This document shows positions 1-7,093 of a DNA stretch of 16,928 nt, one piece after another. Position 1 is the first letter of the stretch, and each line of letters opens with the position of its first letter. Source of the DNA: Planctomycetota bacterium (GTDB lineage Bacteria; Planctomycetota; PUPC01; JABMSA01); NCBI GenBank assembly GCA_013202185.1, contig JABMSA010000361.1:1-16928 (forward strand), in the 5' to 3' direction. The translations under genes and the position numbers were made by a program. The notes beneath the pieces are model-generated. The model did no database searches and was not told the DNA's origin. It saw nothing but the letters and a program-made list of their open reading frames with translations.

Positions 1-1
1 G

Positions 2-655
2 GCCAGAGCAGCGCAGATTCCGCACAGCCGGCTGATGGTCTACCCCGACAACTGGGCCGAGATCATCAAGCGCACAATTGACCCGATCGGAACAGCCGAA
101 GAAGAAGACCCGGCGTGGATGGAGGAGCTGCGGGGCACACTCGAAGAGAGGGTAACCTTCGACTTCGTAGAGACGCCTCTCCGCGACGTTGTGGCATTCC
201 TGCAGCAGATAACCGGCGCCAACATTGTCCTCGATGAAGAGGCGGTCGCCGAGCTTGCCAATCCCGACGTAACGCTGAAGGTAGCGGAGATGAAACTGAG
301 CCTGGCTCTCGATTGGGTGCTGGAGGGTGTGGATCTGAAGTATGCCCTCCAGGGCGAGAGCATCTACATCAGCACCGAGCAGAAGGTGGGAGGCAAGCCG
401 CAACTGAAGCTTTACGACGTGACCGATGTAACGCTCGAGGTCAAGGACTTCCCCGGCAACCTCCTCAAGCTGCGCGACCGCGTAGGCACCTCACTGGGCG
501 GAGGAACCGGCGGCAGCACCGAGGTTGGAGCGGATTGGGACGACTGGAACGGCGGAGAAGATACCGGCGAAAGCACCTTCACCCCGGAAAGGCTCATCGA
601 GTTCATCAAGAGAACCATCGCTCCCGGCACGTGGGACGATGCAGGAATGGAGTGA
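2..655 (+). CDS. C-terminal part of a TPR/STN secretin-like protein (5' truncated by window edge)
   Basis: The frame is open from base 2 (217 visible residues), so the true start lies upstream; the Met at 35 is probably internal. Residues about 51-124 have the pattern of an STN (secretin and TonB N-terminal short) domain: an amphipathic helix with FLQQITGANIVLDE, then VTLKV, then a helix and GVDLKYALQGESIYIST. A YDVTDVTLEVKDFPG segment (about residue 138 on) follows; it is typical of planctomycete proteins annotated as GspD- or secretin-like. The visible start (VYPDNWAEIIKRTI) and the end (LIEFIKRTIAPGTW) carry a related short motif, suggesting a repeated unit that begins again near the C-terminus. 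A Gly/Asp-rich linker lies at about 160-190. No beta-barrel secretin domain is visible, so this is not a complete outer-membrane secretin. Role inferred: envelope protein. Family placement is good, function is uncertain. Confidence 0.75.
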   Translation, partial: ARAAQIPHSRLMVYPDNWAEIIKRTIDPIGTAEEEDPAWMEELRGTLEERVTFDFVETPLRDVVAFLQQITGANIVLDEEAVAELANPDVTLKVAEMKLSLALDWVLEGVDLKYALQGESIYISTEQKVGGKPQLKLYDVTDVTLEVKDFPGNLLKLRDRVGTSLGGGTGGSTEVGADWDDWNGGEDTGESTFTPERLIEFIKRTIAPGTWDDAGME

Positions 656-700
656 GTGGCCCGCACTCACCGCCTCAGCCCGACATGCGACGACGGCACA

Positions 701-735
701 CGCCCGCAGGCAGCCAAACCCGGCTGCTGCGGGCG
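701..735 (+). terminator. Strong GC-rich hairpin, terminator-like without U-tract
   Basis: Bases 701-709 pair with 727-735 and bases 711-715 pair with 722-726, giving 14 Watson-Crick pairs with a single bulged G (710) and the loop AAACCC (716-721). It lies about 45 bases after the stop of the STN gene and 187 bases before the next start. No T-run follows, so it is not a canonical intrinsic terminator, but GC-rich genomes often use such hairpins. It could also protect the upstream mRNA 3' end. Confidence 0.5.
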
Positions 736-907
736 CCCGCCCATAGCTCGAACGGCCGCGCCGCCCGCGGCGGGCCGCCAGGCCCACACAGGAACGCGGC
801 GTGAAAGCGCCCGACCCGAAGCCCACGGACCTCTTCACGGACGGCGCGGACAGCAAACAGATCCTGAACAGCGACGGGAATGCAAATGGTTGCCTTTTCC
901 CCAAATG

Positions 908-914
908 AAAGGAG
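908..914 (+). promoter_or_regulatory. Shine-Dalgarno AAAGGAG for TPR lipoprotein gene
   Basis: AAAGGAG ends 8 bases before ATG 923. It sets the start at 923 rather than the upstream in-frame GTG 656 or ATG 905, and the start at 923 places a signal sequence at the N-terminus. Confidence 0.75.
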
Positions 915-922
915 TGTTTGCA

Positions 923-1939
923 ATGATGTGCGCATGGAGAAGAATCGAAATAGCATGGCTGCCGGCGGCCATGGCAATTGTCCTTGCCGCCTGCACCGCA
1001 CACGCCGGGAAAACAACACCGCCCGAAACGCCTCAAGGGAAGGGAACCCCCCAAAAGCAGGATGAGAGCGACGCGGCGCAAGACGCACCCGACCGCGCCG
1101 ATGAGGAAGCCGCCCGCAAGCTCCTCGATCAAGTCAGCACGCAAGGCCGAATCAGGAAACAGCGCGATACCTTCCTTGCCGAGCACCACACGAAGACCGG
1201 CATCGCGCTCTTCGACGAGCTTGAGTTTGACAAGGCGAAAGCCGAGTTCGAGAAAGCCCTCGCATACGAGCCAGGCAACCTTACAGCCAAAGAGCACCTT
1301 CGCAAGTGCAACACCATCCTCGGCCTCCGCGATAAGAGATTCCTGAAGATCATTACGTGCAGCCACGAAACTCCTCTTGTTGAACCCCAGGACGAAATGA
1401 AACTGGCCCTCGAAAAGGCAGAGAGCCTGATAGACGACGGCGATTACGACGACGCCATCGACCGCCTCGAAAGGGTCCGCGAGCTTGCGAAGTGGATCGC
1501 ACCTTACGTGGATAAGGATGAGTTCGAGTCGTACAGGTCGCGAACCGAGGAACTAATCAAGACAGCCCAGCGGCGGCGCAAAGCCCGGCAAGACCGTGAA
1601 AGAGAACTCAAGCGGCGCAAAGCGGAAGAAGACGCCCGCGCGCGCGATCAGCATTCGCGCGACCGCAGCGCCGGGCGGCTCGAGATCCTGCTCGAGAAAG
1701 GAAGCGTTCTGCTCGCCGACGCGCGCTGCGACGAGGCGCGATCACTTGCCGAGAACGTGCTCGAGCTTGATCCCGCCAGCGGCCGGGCCAGGGCGCTTCG
1801 CGACACCGCTTTCGCCGCAGGCCTTGCCGCCGACACAAGAACCACCGAGAAACACGCCGACGAACAGGCCCGCATCGCATGGCTGAACACCCGCAAAGCC
1901 GGCGCGCCTGCTCGACGCCGGTGCCGACAAGAAAAGTAG
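923..1939 (+). CDS. Exported TPR/coiled-coil protein, probable lipoprotein
   Basis: The 338-residue product begins with a signal sequence (Arg6-Arg7, then a hydrophobic stretch) ending in a lipobox-like LAAC with Cys24, so it is probably an envelope lipoprotein. A low-complexity Pro/Lys/Asp linker follows. A TPR-type hairpin lies at about 90-128 (FDELEFDKAKAEFEKALAYEPGN), a very basic Arg/Lys/Glu coiled-coil-like helix at about 210-245, and a second TPR-like hairpin at about 251-295. The start was chosen on the Shine-Dalgarno at 908-914 and the signal peptide. It ends 22 bases before the peptidase-MA gene, suggesting an operon. The TPR-plus-basic-helix layout resembles the N-terminal half of the TPR/STN family seen at 2-655, but no STN domain follows; the C-terminus (KAGAPARRRCRQEK) may be a truncation scar. 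Such TPR proteins usually act as scaffolds; no specific partner can be named. Confidence 0.8.
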   Translation: MMCAWRRIEIAWLPAAMAIVLAACTAHAGKTTPPETPQGKGTPQKQDESDAAQDAPDRADEEAARKLLDQVSTQGRIRKQRDTFLAEHHTKTGIALFDELEFDKAKAEFEKALAYEPGNLTAKEHLRKCNTILGLRDKRFLKIITCSHETPLVEPQDEMKLALEKAESLIDDGDYDDAIDRLERVRELAKWIAPYVDKDEFESYRSRTEELIKTAQRRRKARQDRERELKRRKAEEDARARDQHSRDRSAGRLEILLEKGSVLLADARCDEARSLAENVLELDPASGRARALRDTAFAAGLAADTRTTEKHADEQARIAWLNTRKAGAPARRRCRQEK

Positions 1940-1961
1940 ACACATTGCCGCAGGCTTGATG

Positions 1962-3338
1962 ATGAATCGTATCGCAATACTAATACAAGCGCTGGCGCTC
2001 CTCGCCGCAGCCGGCTTTCATGCGCGGGCCCTCGATGTTATCGCCCTCGAGGCCGGCGGCGAGCTGCGGGGTGAAATCATAAATAGAACAGACGCCGCCG
2101 TGCGCTTCGACCTCCTGCCCGGAGAGATCAGCCTCAGCACCGACAACATCAGGGAAATCAGGAAAGAAGAAAACCCACAGTGGTACCTCAAGCGCATTCG
2201 CGGGCGCCACCCGGCCACTGCGGCGACGATCCTCGACAGCGCCTTGCGGGCGGGCTGCTCAAACAAGGCAATACAGGATAAGTACGTTGAGTTGTGCGTG
2301 AGCGCCGCACGGGGCCTCCACGCGGACGGCTCACCGGCCCGCGCGGCGGAGCTGCTCAGGCGGGCATTGGTTATCAGGCCCGCCGACCCCCATGCGACCG
2401 CGCTGCTCAAGAAGGCCGAAGCCGGCGAGCGCCGGGCACTCGCCGAACTGAGGGTGCTCCGATCGGAGCTAACAAGCCGCCCCGACAACGATTACGCGCG
2501 ATTCATGCTGGGCGAGATCTATCGCAAGCTCGGCCGCGACAAAGACGCCTTCGCCCAGTACAAGAAAATTGTGGATGGCCGGGTGCCATTCGACGGCGGC
2601 ATCGACAAGATCGACGAGCTTCGCAGCTTTATAAGGGCCAACCTCCGGATCGAAGACGCCGCCCCCGTCGAAGACGCCGCCCCCGCACAGCTCGGCGCGA
2701 TGCAGAAGGCCGAGCTGCCCGGGCTCGAGATATACTTCCACGATGCGCGGCTCGGCCGCCGACTCGTCGACGAACTGCCCGCCATCCGAGAGCGCCTCGC
2801 AGCCCAGCTCGGGTGCGAGGCAGCCGGGCCGTTTGTCATTCGGGTGCTGCGCAACAGGGATGAATTCGTGGCCGCCACCGGCAACAGATTCGGCGGCGGG
2901 CACAGCTCGGGCAAATGTGTTTGGACATATCACGGAGCGCCTGGTATACTGGCGAATATTGTCCCGCATGAGCTCGCGCACGTGATGCTGGCCAAGGCGG
3001 CAGGCAGCATGCCTCGCTGGCTCGACGAGGGCCTCGCGGTGCGCCAAGAAGCGGCTGCCGGAGCATATTGGCAGATCCTCCGAGACGGCGGACGGATGCC
3101 TTTGCGGCAATTGCTCGCCGCTGATTTCCGCGCGGACACTAAAGGCGAGAACGACCGCCTGTACGCGTCCGCCTACAGCCTTGTCGACATGCTCATACAG
3201 AATGGAGGAATGGAGAGAATCCGGCGGCTGATCACCGCCCTCAAGACCCTCTCCGCTGAGAAGGCGTTTGCCGATGTGTACGAGATGCAATCACTGCGGG
3301 AGCTCGAAGGTAAATGGGCAGCTCACCTGGAAGAATAA
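1962..3338 (+). CDS. Exported peptidase-MA-family metalloprotease with N-terminal beta domain and TPRs
   Basis: The 458-residue product has a clear signal peptide (cleavage probably after ARA, residue 23). A small beta-rich domain at about 24-75 (DVIALEAGGELRGEI...) is of a kind common at the N-terminus of planctomycete envelope proteins. Degenerate TPR helices lie at about 85-225, then an Ala/Pro linker with a tandem repeat. The C-terminal half is gluzincin-like: HELAH at 336-340 supplies the HExxH zinc ligands and catalytic Glu, and WLDEG at 353-357 supplies the likely third ligand, Glu356; this spacing fits the peptidase MA superfamily. A hydrolase for an unknown periplasmic or surface protein is likely. 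TTG 1956 and ATG 1959 are alternative starts; ATG 1962 has the better spacing to a weak AGG. The gene overlaps the next one by 25 bases. Confidence 0.85.
   Translation: MNRIAILIQALALLAAAGFHARALDVIALEAGGELRGEIINRTDAAVRFDLLPGEISLSTDNIREIRKEENPQWYLKRIRGRHPATAATILDSALRAGCSNKAIQDKYVELCVSAARGLHADGSPARAAELLRRALVIRPADPHATALLKKAEAGERRALAELRVLRSELTSRPDNDYARFMLGEIYRKLGRDKDAFAQYKKIVDGRVPFDGGIDKIDELRSFIRANLRIEDAAPVEDAAPAQLGAMQKAELPGLEIYFHDARLGRRLVDELPAIRERLAAQLGCEAAGPFVIRVLRNRDEFVAATGNRFGGGHSSGKCVWTYHGAPGILANIVPHELAHVMLAKAAGSMPRWLDEGLAVRQEAAAGAYWQILRDGGRMPLRQLLAADFRADTKGENDRLYASAYSLVDMLIQNGGMERIRRLITALKTLSAEKAFADVYEMQSLRELEGKWAAHLEE
2651..2686 (+). repeat. Two-copy 18-bp tandem repeat in the linker of the metalloprotease gene
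   Basis: Bases 2651-2668 and 2669-2686 are identical at 17 of 18 positions and encode EDAAPV-EDAAPA. The repeat lies between the TPR region and the peptidase domain. Because the unit is a multiple of three, copy number could vary without breaking the frame. Confidence 0.85.
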
Positions 3339-5578
3339 GTGACACGGGCTCCAGGGCCGCGAGCAGGCCGAGAACGCCTCGCCGGCTGCGCTCACTTCAA
3401 TGGGCGCCGGTGTTGCTCGCCTCCGGGATAACGCACCTCATTCTTCTGCTGATCCTCTCGCAGTTTGGGTTTTTCCCCGTGACGCGGCGACCCTCGCCGA
3501 CCGAAAACATAACCGTCGACCTCCGCGAGATCCGACCGCACGATCCTCTGGGCGAGCTGCTTTCCGCCATCGAGAAGCAGCAGGAGGCCATAATCGAGCA
3601 GGAGGCCGAAGAGAGCGGAACCCCGCCGCAAGAGCCCGTAGAGGCGGAAATCGACGCGCCGGACCCCGGCGAGGCCGCTGTGGAGGTGGAGCTGCCCGAT
3701 CTGGCACCTCGAAAACCCACCTTGGCCCTGGGCAACAAGGGCCACGCCTCGACGGTCGAGAACCGCACACCCGGCGGCAGGCAAACCTCAGTTCAGAAAT
3801 ACGGCGGAACCGAAGAGTCGGAAAGCGCCGTGAAGCTGGCGCTTCAATGGCTGATGCGCCACCAGGCCGCGGACGGAAGCTGGAGCTGCATCGGCTTTGG
3901 GCGGAATTGCCGCGGCGGGCCCGGCTGCGGAGGCAGGGGCAGCAACAACGGCATCGATACGGGCCTCACGGGCCTGGCGCTTCTTGCTTTCCTCAGTGGC
4001 GGCCACCACCAGGCCGACGCAACGGATTTTGGGCGAACCATTGCGCGCGGAGTGCGGCGCCTGCTTCGCACCCAAGACGACTCCGGCCGCATCGGGCCGG
4101 CCTCCAGCTACGAAATGTATAATCATTGCATAGCCACGCTCGCCATTGCCGAGGCGCGCATCCTCGCCGAAGACCAAGCCCTGCACCAGCCGCTCGAGCG
4201 GGCCGTCGGCTACATCACCGCCGCACAGCAGCCGGGAGGAGGATGGGATTACACCGCCGCGCGGACCGGCCGCAACGACACCTCGATAACGGGCTTCGCC
4301 GTGATGGCGCTCAAGAGCGCGTCGGCCGCCGGCATCGAGGTGCCGTGGACAACCACCTACGGAATGCTCGCACATTTTCATCGAATGACCAGGGACAACG
4401 CCGAGGTGATCTACTCCGACCAGGGCATTGGCGCCGGCCGCGCCGGGCCGGGCATGATTGCCGTTGGGGCGCTCGCAAGGCAGTTCCTCGGATGGCCCAT
4501 CGACGCGGAGGTGCTCAGGAAGCAATACTTCCTGATGCGGCGAAATCTGCCGCGATGGGAACTCCTGCCCCTGGATGCATACCACAACATGTACTACTGG
4601 TACTACGGCACTCTGGCAATGTTTCAGGCGGGCGGCGACAACTGGCGGCAGTGGAACGACAGCCTCCGCGACATGCTCGTGCGGCGACAAAGGCAAAAAG
4701 GATGCGCACGAGGAAGCTGGGACCCCGCGGGCAAGTGGCTGGGCAAGGCGGCCGGACGCGTCTACTCGACCGCCATGAACGCGATGAACCTGCAGGTGTA
4801 CTATCGCTACTTGCCGGTTTACGACGCGCCGACGCTCAACTCGGTGGAGGCGCTTGTGCGGGCGGGCTCCACCCGCGGCGAAATGCGAATCCGCGCACTG
4901 CAGATACTCGCCGAATTCCGGAGTGAGCAATCCCGCGAGATGCTCGAAAAAGCACTGACAGACGAAGACCCGTTCGTGAGGCTCAACGCCGCCGTAACGC
5001 TGATTGCACACGGCCGGAACGAGACGGCTCTGCCGGTACTCATCCGCCTCTCGCGCCGGCCAAACGGCTTCTTGCGCACACGCGCGGTAGAGGAGATGGT
5101 GAAGCTGGATTCTCTCGAGCTGATACCCGCACTCATCGAGCGCCTCGCCGACGAACAGACCTTCATTGCAACCAGGGCCGCCGAGAAGCTTAGAAAACTG
5201 TGCAGGGTCGATCTGGCGTTCGAAGCATCGGCGAACACGGAGGCGAAGGACCGGAGCATTGCTGCATGGCGCGAGTGGTATCGAAAATACAAGGCGGGAG
5301 AGGTAACCATCGACGCTTCGCAGGTCTTCGGCACCGTAACACACGTCAAGCCCGAGGAAAAGATAGTGATGATCAACGTTGGCCGGGCAGACGCGGTGGC
5401 CGACGGCGACGACTTCGACGTTATCCGACGAGGAAGAATAGTCGGCCGGCTCAGAGTCTTTCGCACCCTCAAGCAATCCTCTGCGGCCAGAATCGTACAC
5501 GCCGACACCCACGGCGCGATTCGGAAACAAGACGTGGTAAGAAGAACGAAGATCGAAGGGCCGGTGCCGATTCGTTGA
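3314..5578 (+). CDS. Membrane-anchored prenyltransferase/squalene-cyclase-type toroid with HEAT repeats
   Basis: The 754-residue product has a basic N-terminus, one membrane segment at about 30-54, and a Glu/Pro-rich linker (about 70-160), a TonB-like N-terminal layout. Residues about 170-500 form alpha/alpha-toroid repeats (helix, then DGSW- or GGGWDY-type turns) as in prenyltransferase/squalene oxidase repeat proteins. No cyclase DxDD motif is visible, so a structural or binding role is more likely than catalysis. A Cys/Gly loop (C192, C199, C205) sits in the first repeat. HEAT-like repeats follow at about 515-630 (DEDPFVRLNAAVTLIAHG). The C-terminus, about 670-746 (INVGRADAVADGDDFDVIRRGRIVG), resembles the FlgT-C-like beta domain of envelope proteins. 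The start lies inside the upstream gene (25-base overlap), with GAAGG just before it, so expression is probably coupled. The stop is 23 bases from a convergent gene. Confidence 0.85.
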   Translation: MGSSPGRISDTGSRAASRPRTPRRLRSLQWAPVLLASGITHLILLLILSQFGFFPVTRRPSPTENITVDLREIRPHDPLGELLSAIEKQQEAIIEQEAEESGTPPQEPVEAEIDAPDPGEAAVEVELPDLAPRKPTLALGNKGHASTVENRTPGGRQTSVQKYGGTEESESAVKLALQWLMRHQAADGSWSCIGFGRNCRGGPGCGGRGSNNGIDTGLTGLALLAFLSGGHHQADATDFGRTIARGVRRLLRTQDDSGRIGPASSYEMYNHCIATLAIAEARILAEDQALHQPLERAVGYITAAQQPGGGWDYTAARTGRNDTSITGFAVMALKSASAAGIEVPWTTTYGMLAHFHRMTRDNAEVIYSDQGIGAGRAGPGMIAVGALARQFLGWPIDAEVLRKQYFLMRRNLPRWELLPLDAYHNMYYWYYGTLAMFQAGGDNWRQWNDSLRDMLVRRQRQKGCARGSWDPAGKWLGKAAGRVYSTAMNAMNLQVYYRYLPVYDAPTLNSVEALVRAGSTRGEMRIRALQILAEFRSEQSREMLEKALTDEDPFVRLNAAVTLIAHGRNETALPVLIRLSRRPNGFLRTRAVEEMVKLDSLELIPALIERLADEQTFIATRAAEKLRKLCRVDLAFEASANTEAKDRSIAAWREWYRKYKAGEVTIDASQVFGTVTHVKPEEKIVMINVGRADAVADGDDFDVIRRGRIVGRLRVFRTLKQSSAARIVHADTHGAIRKQDVVRRTKIEGPVPIR

Positions 5579-5601
5579 GCTGTGGGTGGCAAGCGCCCGT
5601 T

Positions 5602-6018
5602 TCAGTAGATCTTCTTGGCCGAAGTGATGCCCTTATTCTCGATCGAGTCTACAAGGCTGTCGAGAGATTCCACTCCCTTTGTTTCCTTCTCCTGGCGTCT
5701 CACAGACAGAAACTCGACACCGTTCTCGTAGCAGCCCTCTTTCACCTTTTTCGCCCATCTGATCTTCCCAACCGCCACCAGCCGTCCATTCGGAAACGGT
5801 AATTCCAGCGCTATGGTCCTGCCTGTCCCGATGCTGAAATCCGACCGAAAGCAGATGCCGCTGCCGCTCATGTTCGCCGTCCTGCCGCGATAGGGCATCT
5901 CGTCGAGACGGAGGATCCTGTAGCGCATCGGGCAAACCTTGCCGAACCGGGTGTGCCGCCTCTTGGTCACGGGGTCTGTGAGAGGGTTGTGTACTCTGCC
6001 ATCTTGTTCGTCGGGCAT
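5602..6018 (-). CDS. Stand-alone PilZ-domain protein 1
   Basis: The 138-residue protein is a single PilZ domain, the c-di-GMP-binding beta-barrel. It has RxxxR at R20-R24 (RRHTR) and NxSxxG at N49-G54 (NMSGSG), 29 residues apart, so ligand binding should be intact. The barrel ends with YENGVEF, followed by a charged 35-residue tail ending in KKIY. The open frame continues upstream to 6183, but that part is unlike PilZ leaders; ATG 6018 gives the same N-terminal spacing to the Arg motif as paralogue 2. Its Shine-Dalgarno is weak (AGAGAG, too far upstream). It is the last of three co-directional PilZ genes, 101 bases after the second, and converges with the toroid/HEAT gene. No output domain is attached, so it presumably acts on a partner protein. 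Confidence 0.87.
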   Translation of the reverse strand: MPDEQDGRVHNPLTDPVTKRRHTRFGKVCPMRYRILRLDEMPYRGRTANMSGSGICFRSDFSIGTGRTIALELPFPNGRLVAVGKIRWAKKVKEGCYENGVEFLSVRRQEKETKGVESLDSLVDSIENKGITSAKKIY

Positions 6019-6119
6019 TGGATGTCGAGGCTCTCTGCTATGTGTTGACCTTTTCTCGCGGACATCGGTGGCGATCACCACGCTGCGCCAAAGACGTTGG
6101 TGCCTGGGCAGCCGCCTTC

Positions 6120-6500
6120 TCAGGTGCTGGTGGTGCCGAAAGGCGTCGTGGATGTATTCCCGTCGCCCCGATAGCCCAGCCACCAGAATTCGATGCCGTT
6201 TTCGTAGACGCCGTCTGCGTTTTGCTTCGACCAGACCACCTTGCCCATTGCCAACACGGGCGCGTCGGCCTTGGGAAGGGTGATTTCCACGGCGACAACA
6301 GAACCGGAGGGTATCTCCGACTCGGACTTGAACCGCGCACCGCCGCCGCTGATGTTTATTGTCTCGCCGCGGTGGGGCATTTCATCCAGCTCGAGAATCT
6401 TGTAGTGGATCACGGCGTCCTTGCTGAACCGCGGGTACCGACGCCTGGCCTTGCTGCTGGGGATAACGTTGCCTGCTGTCTGGTTGCGCTTCTTAGCCAT
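6120..6500 (-). CDS. Stand-alone PilZ-domain protein 2
   Basis: The 126-residue product has a basic leader (AKKRNQ), RxxxR at R20-R24 (RRYPR) and NxSxxG at N49-G54 (NISGGG), followed by the usual barrel strands with MGKVVWSK and YENGIEFW. All c-di-GMP contacts expected of the family are present. The start is ATG 6500, because AAGGTG on the minus strand (6509-6514) is 8 bases upstream; a TTG at 6527 would start inside a palindrome and is less likely. The tail (GNTSTTPFGTTST) resembles that of paralogue 3, so copies 2 and 3 may be the closest relatives. It lies 149 bases after paralogue 3 in transcription order. Confidence 0.9.
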   Translation of the reverse strand: MAKKRNQTAGNVIPSSKARRRYPRFSKDAVIHYKILELDEMPHRGETINISGGGARFKSESEIPSGSVVAVEITLPKADAPVLAMGKVVWSKQNADGVYENGIEFWWLGYRGDGNTSTTPFGTTST

Positions 6501-6515
6501 TAAACGTACACCTTC

Positions 6516-6527
6516 TTGCTCGAGCAA
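6516..6527. repeat. Perfect 12-bp palindrome upstream of PilZ 2
   Basis: TTGCTCGAGCAA is perfectly self-complementary and lies 15 bases upstream of the PilZ 2 start, touching its Shine-Dalgarno region. It could be an operator or an RNA hairpin end, or chance. Confidence 0.4.
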
Positions 6528-6648
6528 CCCATGTTATGCATCCAAAACCATCCACTTCTTTCCTGCCCCGCCGTATCCGTGGTGTTGGAGGCTGCCGGCC
6601 CGGGCTTGTGTCTGCGTGCGACGCGCCCGCCACCCGGCAATAGCTTGC

Positions 6649-7011
6649 CTATTCGGTGCGTGTTGCTTCAAACGGCGCCATTGAAGCGTCTTCCGCATCG
6701 GCGTGGCCCATTCCCCAAAACTCGATTCCCTGCTCGAAAGTGCCGTCGCTGTTCTTCTTAAGCCACGCAACCTTTCCGAGAGCCACAACGGGATTGCGGC
6801 TATGAGGCAGCAGAATCTCCAACGTCAGAATCGAGCCCAAGGGAATATCGCAGTCCGACTTGATGCGGGCGCCGCCGCCGCTTATGTCTATCGCTTTTGC
6901 CTGGTTGGTCATCTTGTCAGGTTCAACAACGCTGAAGCGTATGCTGCAATCCTTTGTGAACCGCTTGTACTTTCTGGAGCTGTACGACTGCTCGTCATCT
7001 GTGTGTGCCAT
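6649..7011 (-). CDS. Stand-alone PilZ-domain protein 3
   Basis: The 120-residue product has RxxxR at R13-R17 (RKYKR) and DxSxxG at D42-G47 (DISGGG), with the same 29-residue spacing as its two neighbours, then LGSILTLEI, GKVAWLKK and FEQGIEFW. c-di-GMP binding is therefore expected. The start is well supported: GGGAGGA on the minus strand (7019-7025) is 7 bases upstream of ATG 7011. It is the promoter-proximal gene of the three PilZ genes and is divergent from the dehydrogenase gene, with a 275-base shared upstream region. The acidic C-terminal tail (HADAEDASMAPFEATRTE) differs from the basic one of PilZ 1. The target process (surface attachment, motility or polysaccharide control are usual) cannot be read from the neighbours. 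Confidence 0.9.
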   Translation of the reverse strand: MAHTDDEQSYSSRKYKRFTKDCSIRFSVVEPDKMTNQAKAIDISGGGARIKSDCDIPLGSILTLEILLPHSRNPVVALGKVAWLKKNSDGTFEQGIEFWGMGHADAEDASMAPFEATRTE

Positions 7012-7062
7012 TGCTGGGTCCTCCCGCGGGCCAGTACCGGCTTCGAGCTGAGATCAAACGAA

Positions 7063-7093
7063 AGTATTACTTGATTTTCGGCAGTCTTGGCAA
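7063..7093 (-). promoter_or_regulatory. Weak candidate promoter for the PilZ genes
   Basis: On the minus strand TTGCCA (7088-7093, 5 of 6 to the -35 consensus) is followed after 19 bases by AATACT (7063-7068, 4 of 6 to the -10). The spacing is long, and a TATAGT further upstream on the same strand lacks a -35 partner. It is the best candidate I see for transcription of the PilZ run. Confidence 0.3.

Larger units (their letters stand above)
656..922 (+). other. Intergenic region between STN gene and TPR lipoprotein gene
   Basis: These 267 bases hold the hairpin at 701-735 and a second, small GC hairpin (763-767 with 771-775, loop CGG). The reading frame of the downstream gene is open through the whole stretch from a GTG at 656, but the resulting peptide (Arg/Pro/His-rich, no signal) looks like translated non-coding GC-rich DNA. 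I see no convincing -35/-10 pair, although a promoter for the downstream operon is expected here. Confidence 0.5.

Noticed and set aside
656..922. GTG-initiated N-terminal extension of the TPR lipoprotein
   Set aside because: The extension would place the signal sequence 89 residues inside the protein, has no Shine-Dalgarno and crosses the strong hairpin.
491..1366. 291-codon minus-strand frame across the STN gene end and the TPR gene
   Set aside because: It overlaps two better supported plus-strand genes and the 701-735 hairpin. Its composition (runs of Gly, Arg, Cys, Leu) looks like an antisense shadow.
3788..5530. 580-codon open frame on the minus strand, antisense to the toroid/HEAT gene
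   Set aside because: The plus strand encodes recognisable toroid and HEAT repeats over the same bases. Long antisense frames are common in GC-rich genes, and the minus-strand peptide has no recognisable domain.
3314..5578. Assignment as a squalene-hopene cyclase or prenyltransferase enzyme
   Set aside because: The toroid repeats match the fold, but no DxDD cyclase motif is visible, and the membrane anchor, HEAT repeats and C-terminal domain are not those of a cyclase.
5584..5598. Possible terminator hairpin between the convergent toroid/HEAT and PilZ 1 genes
   Set aside because: Only 5 pairs including a T-G pair, and no T-run on either strand.
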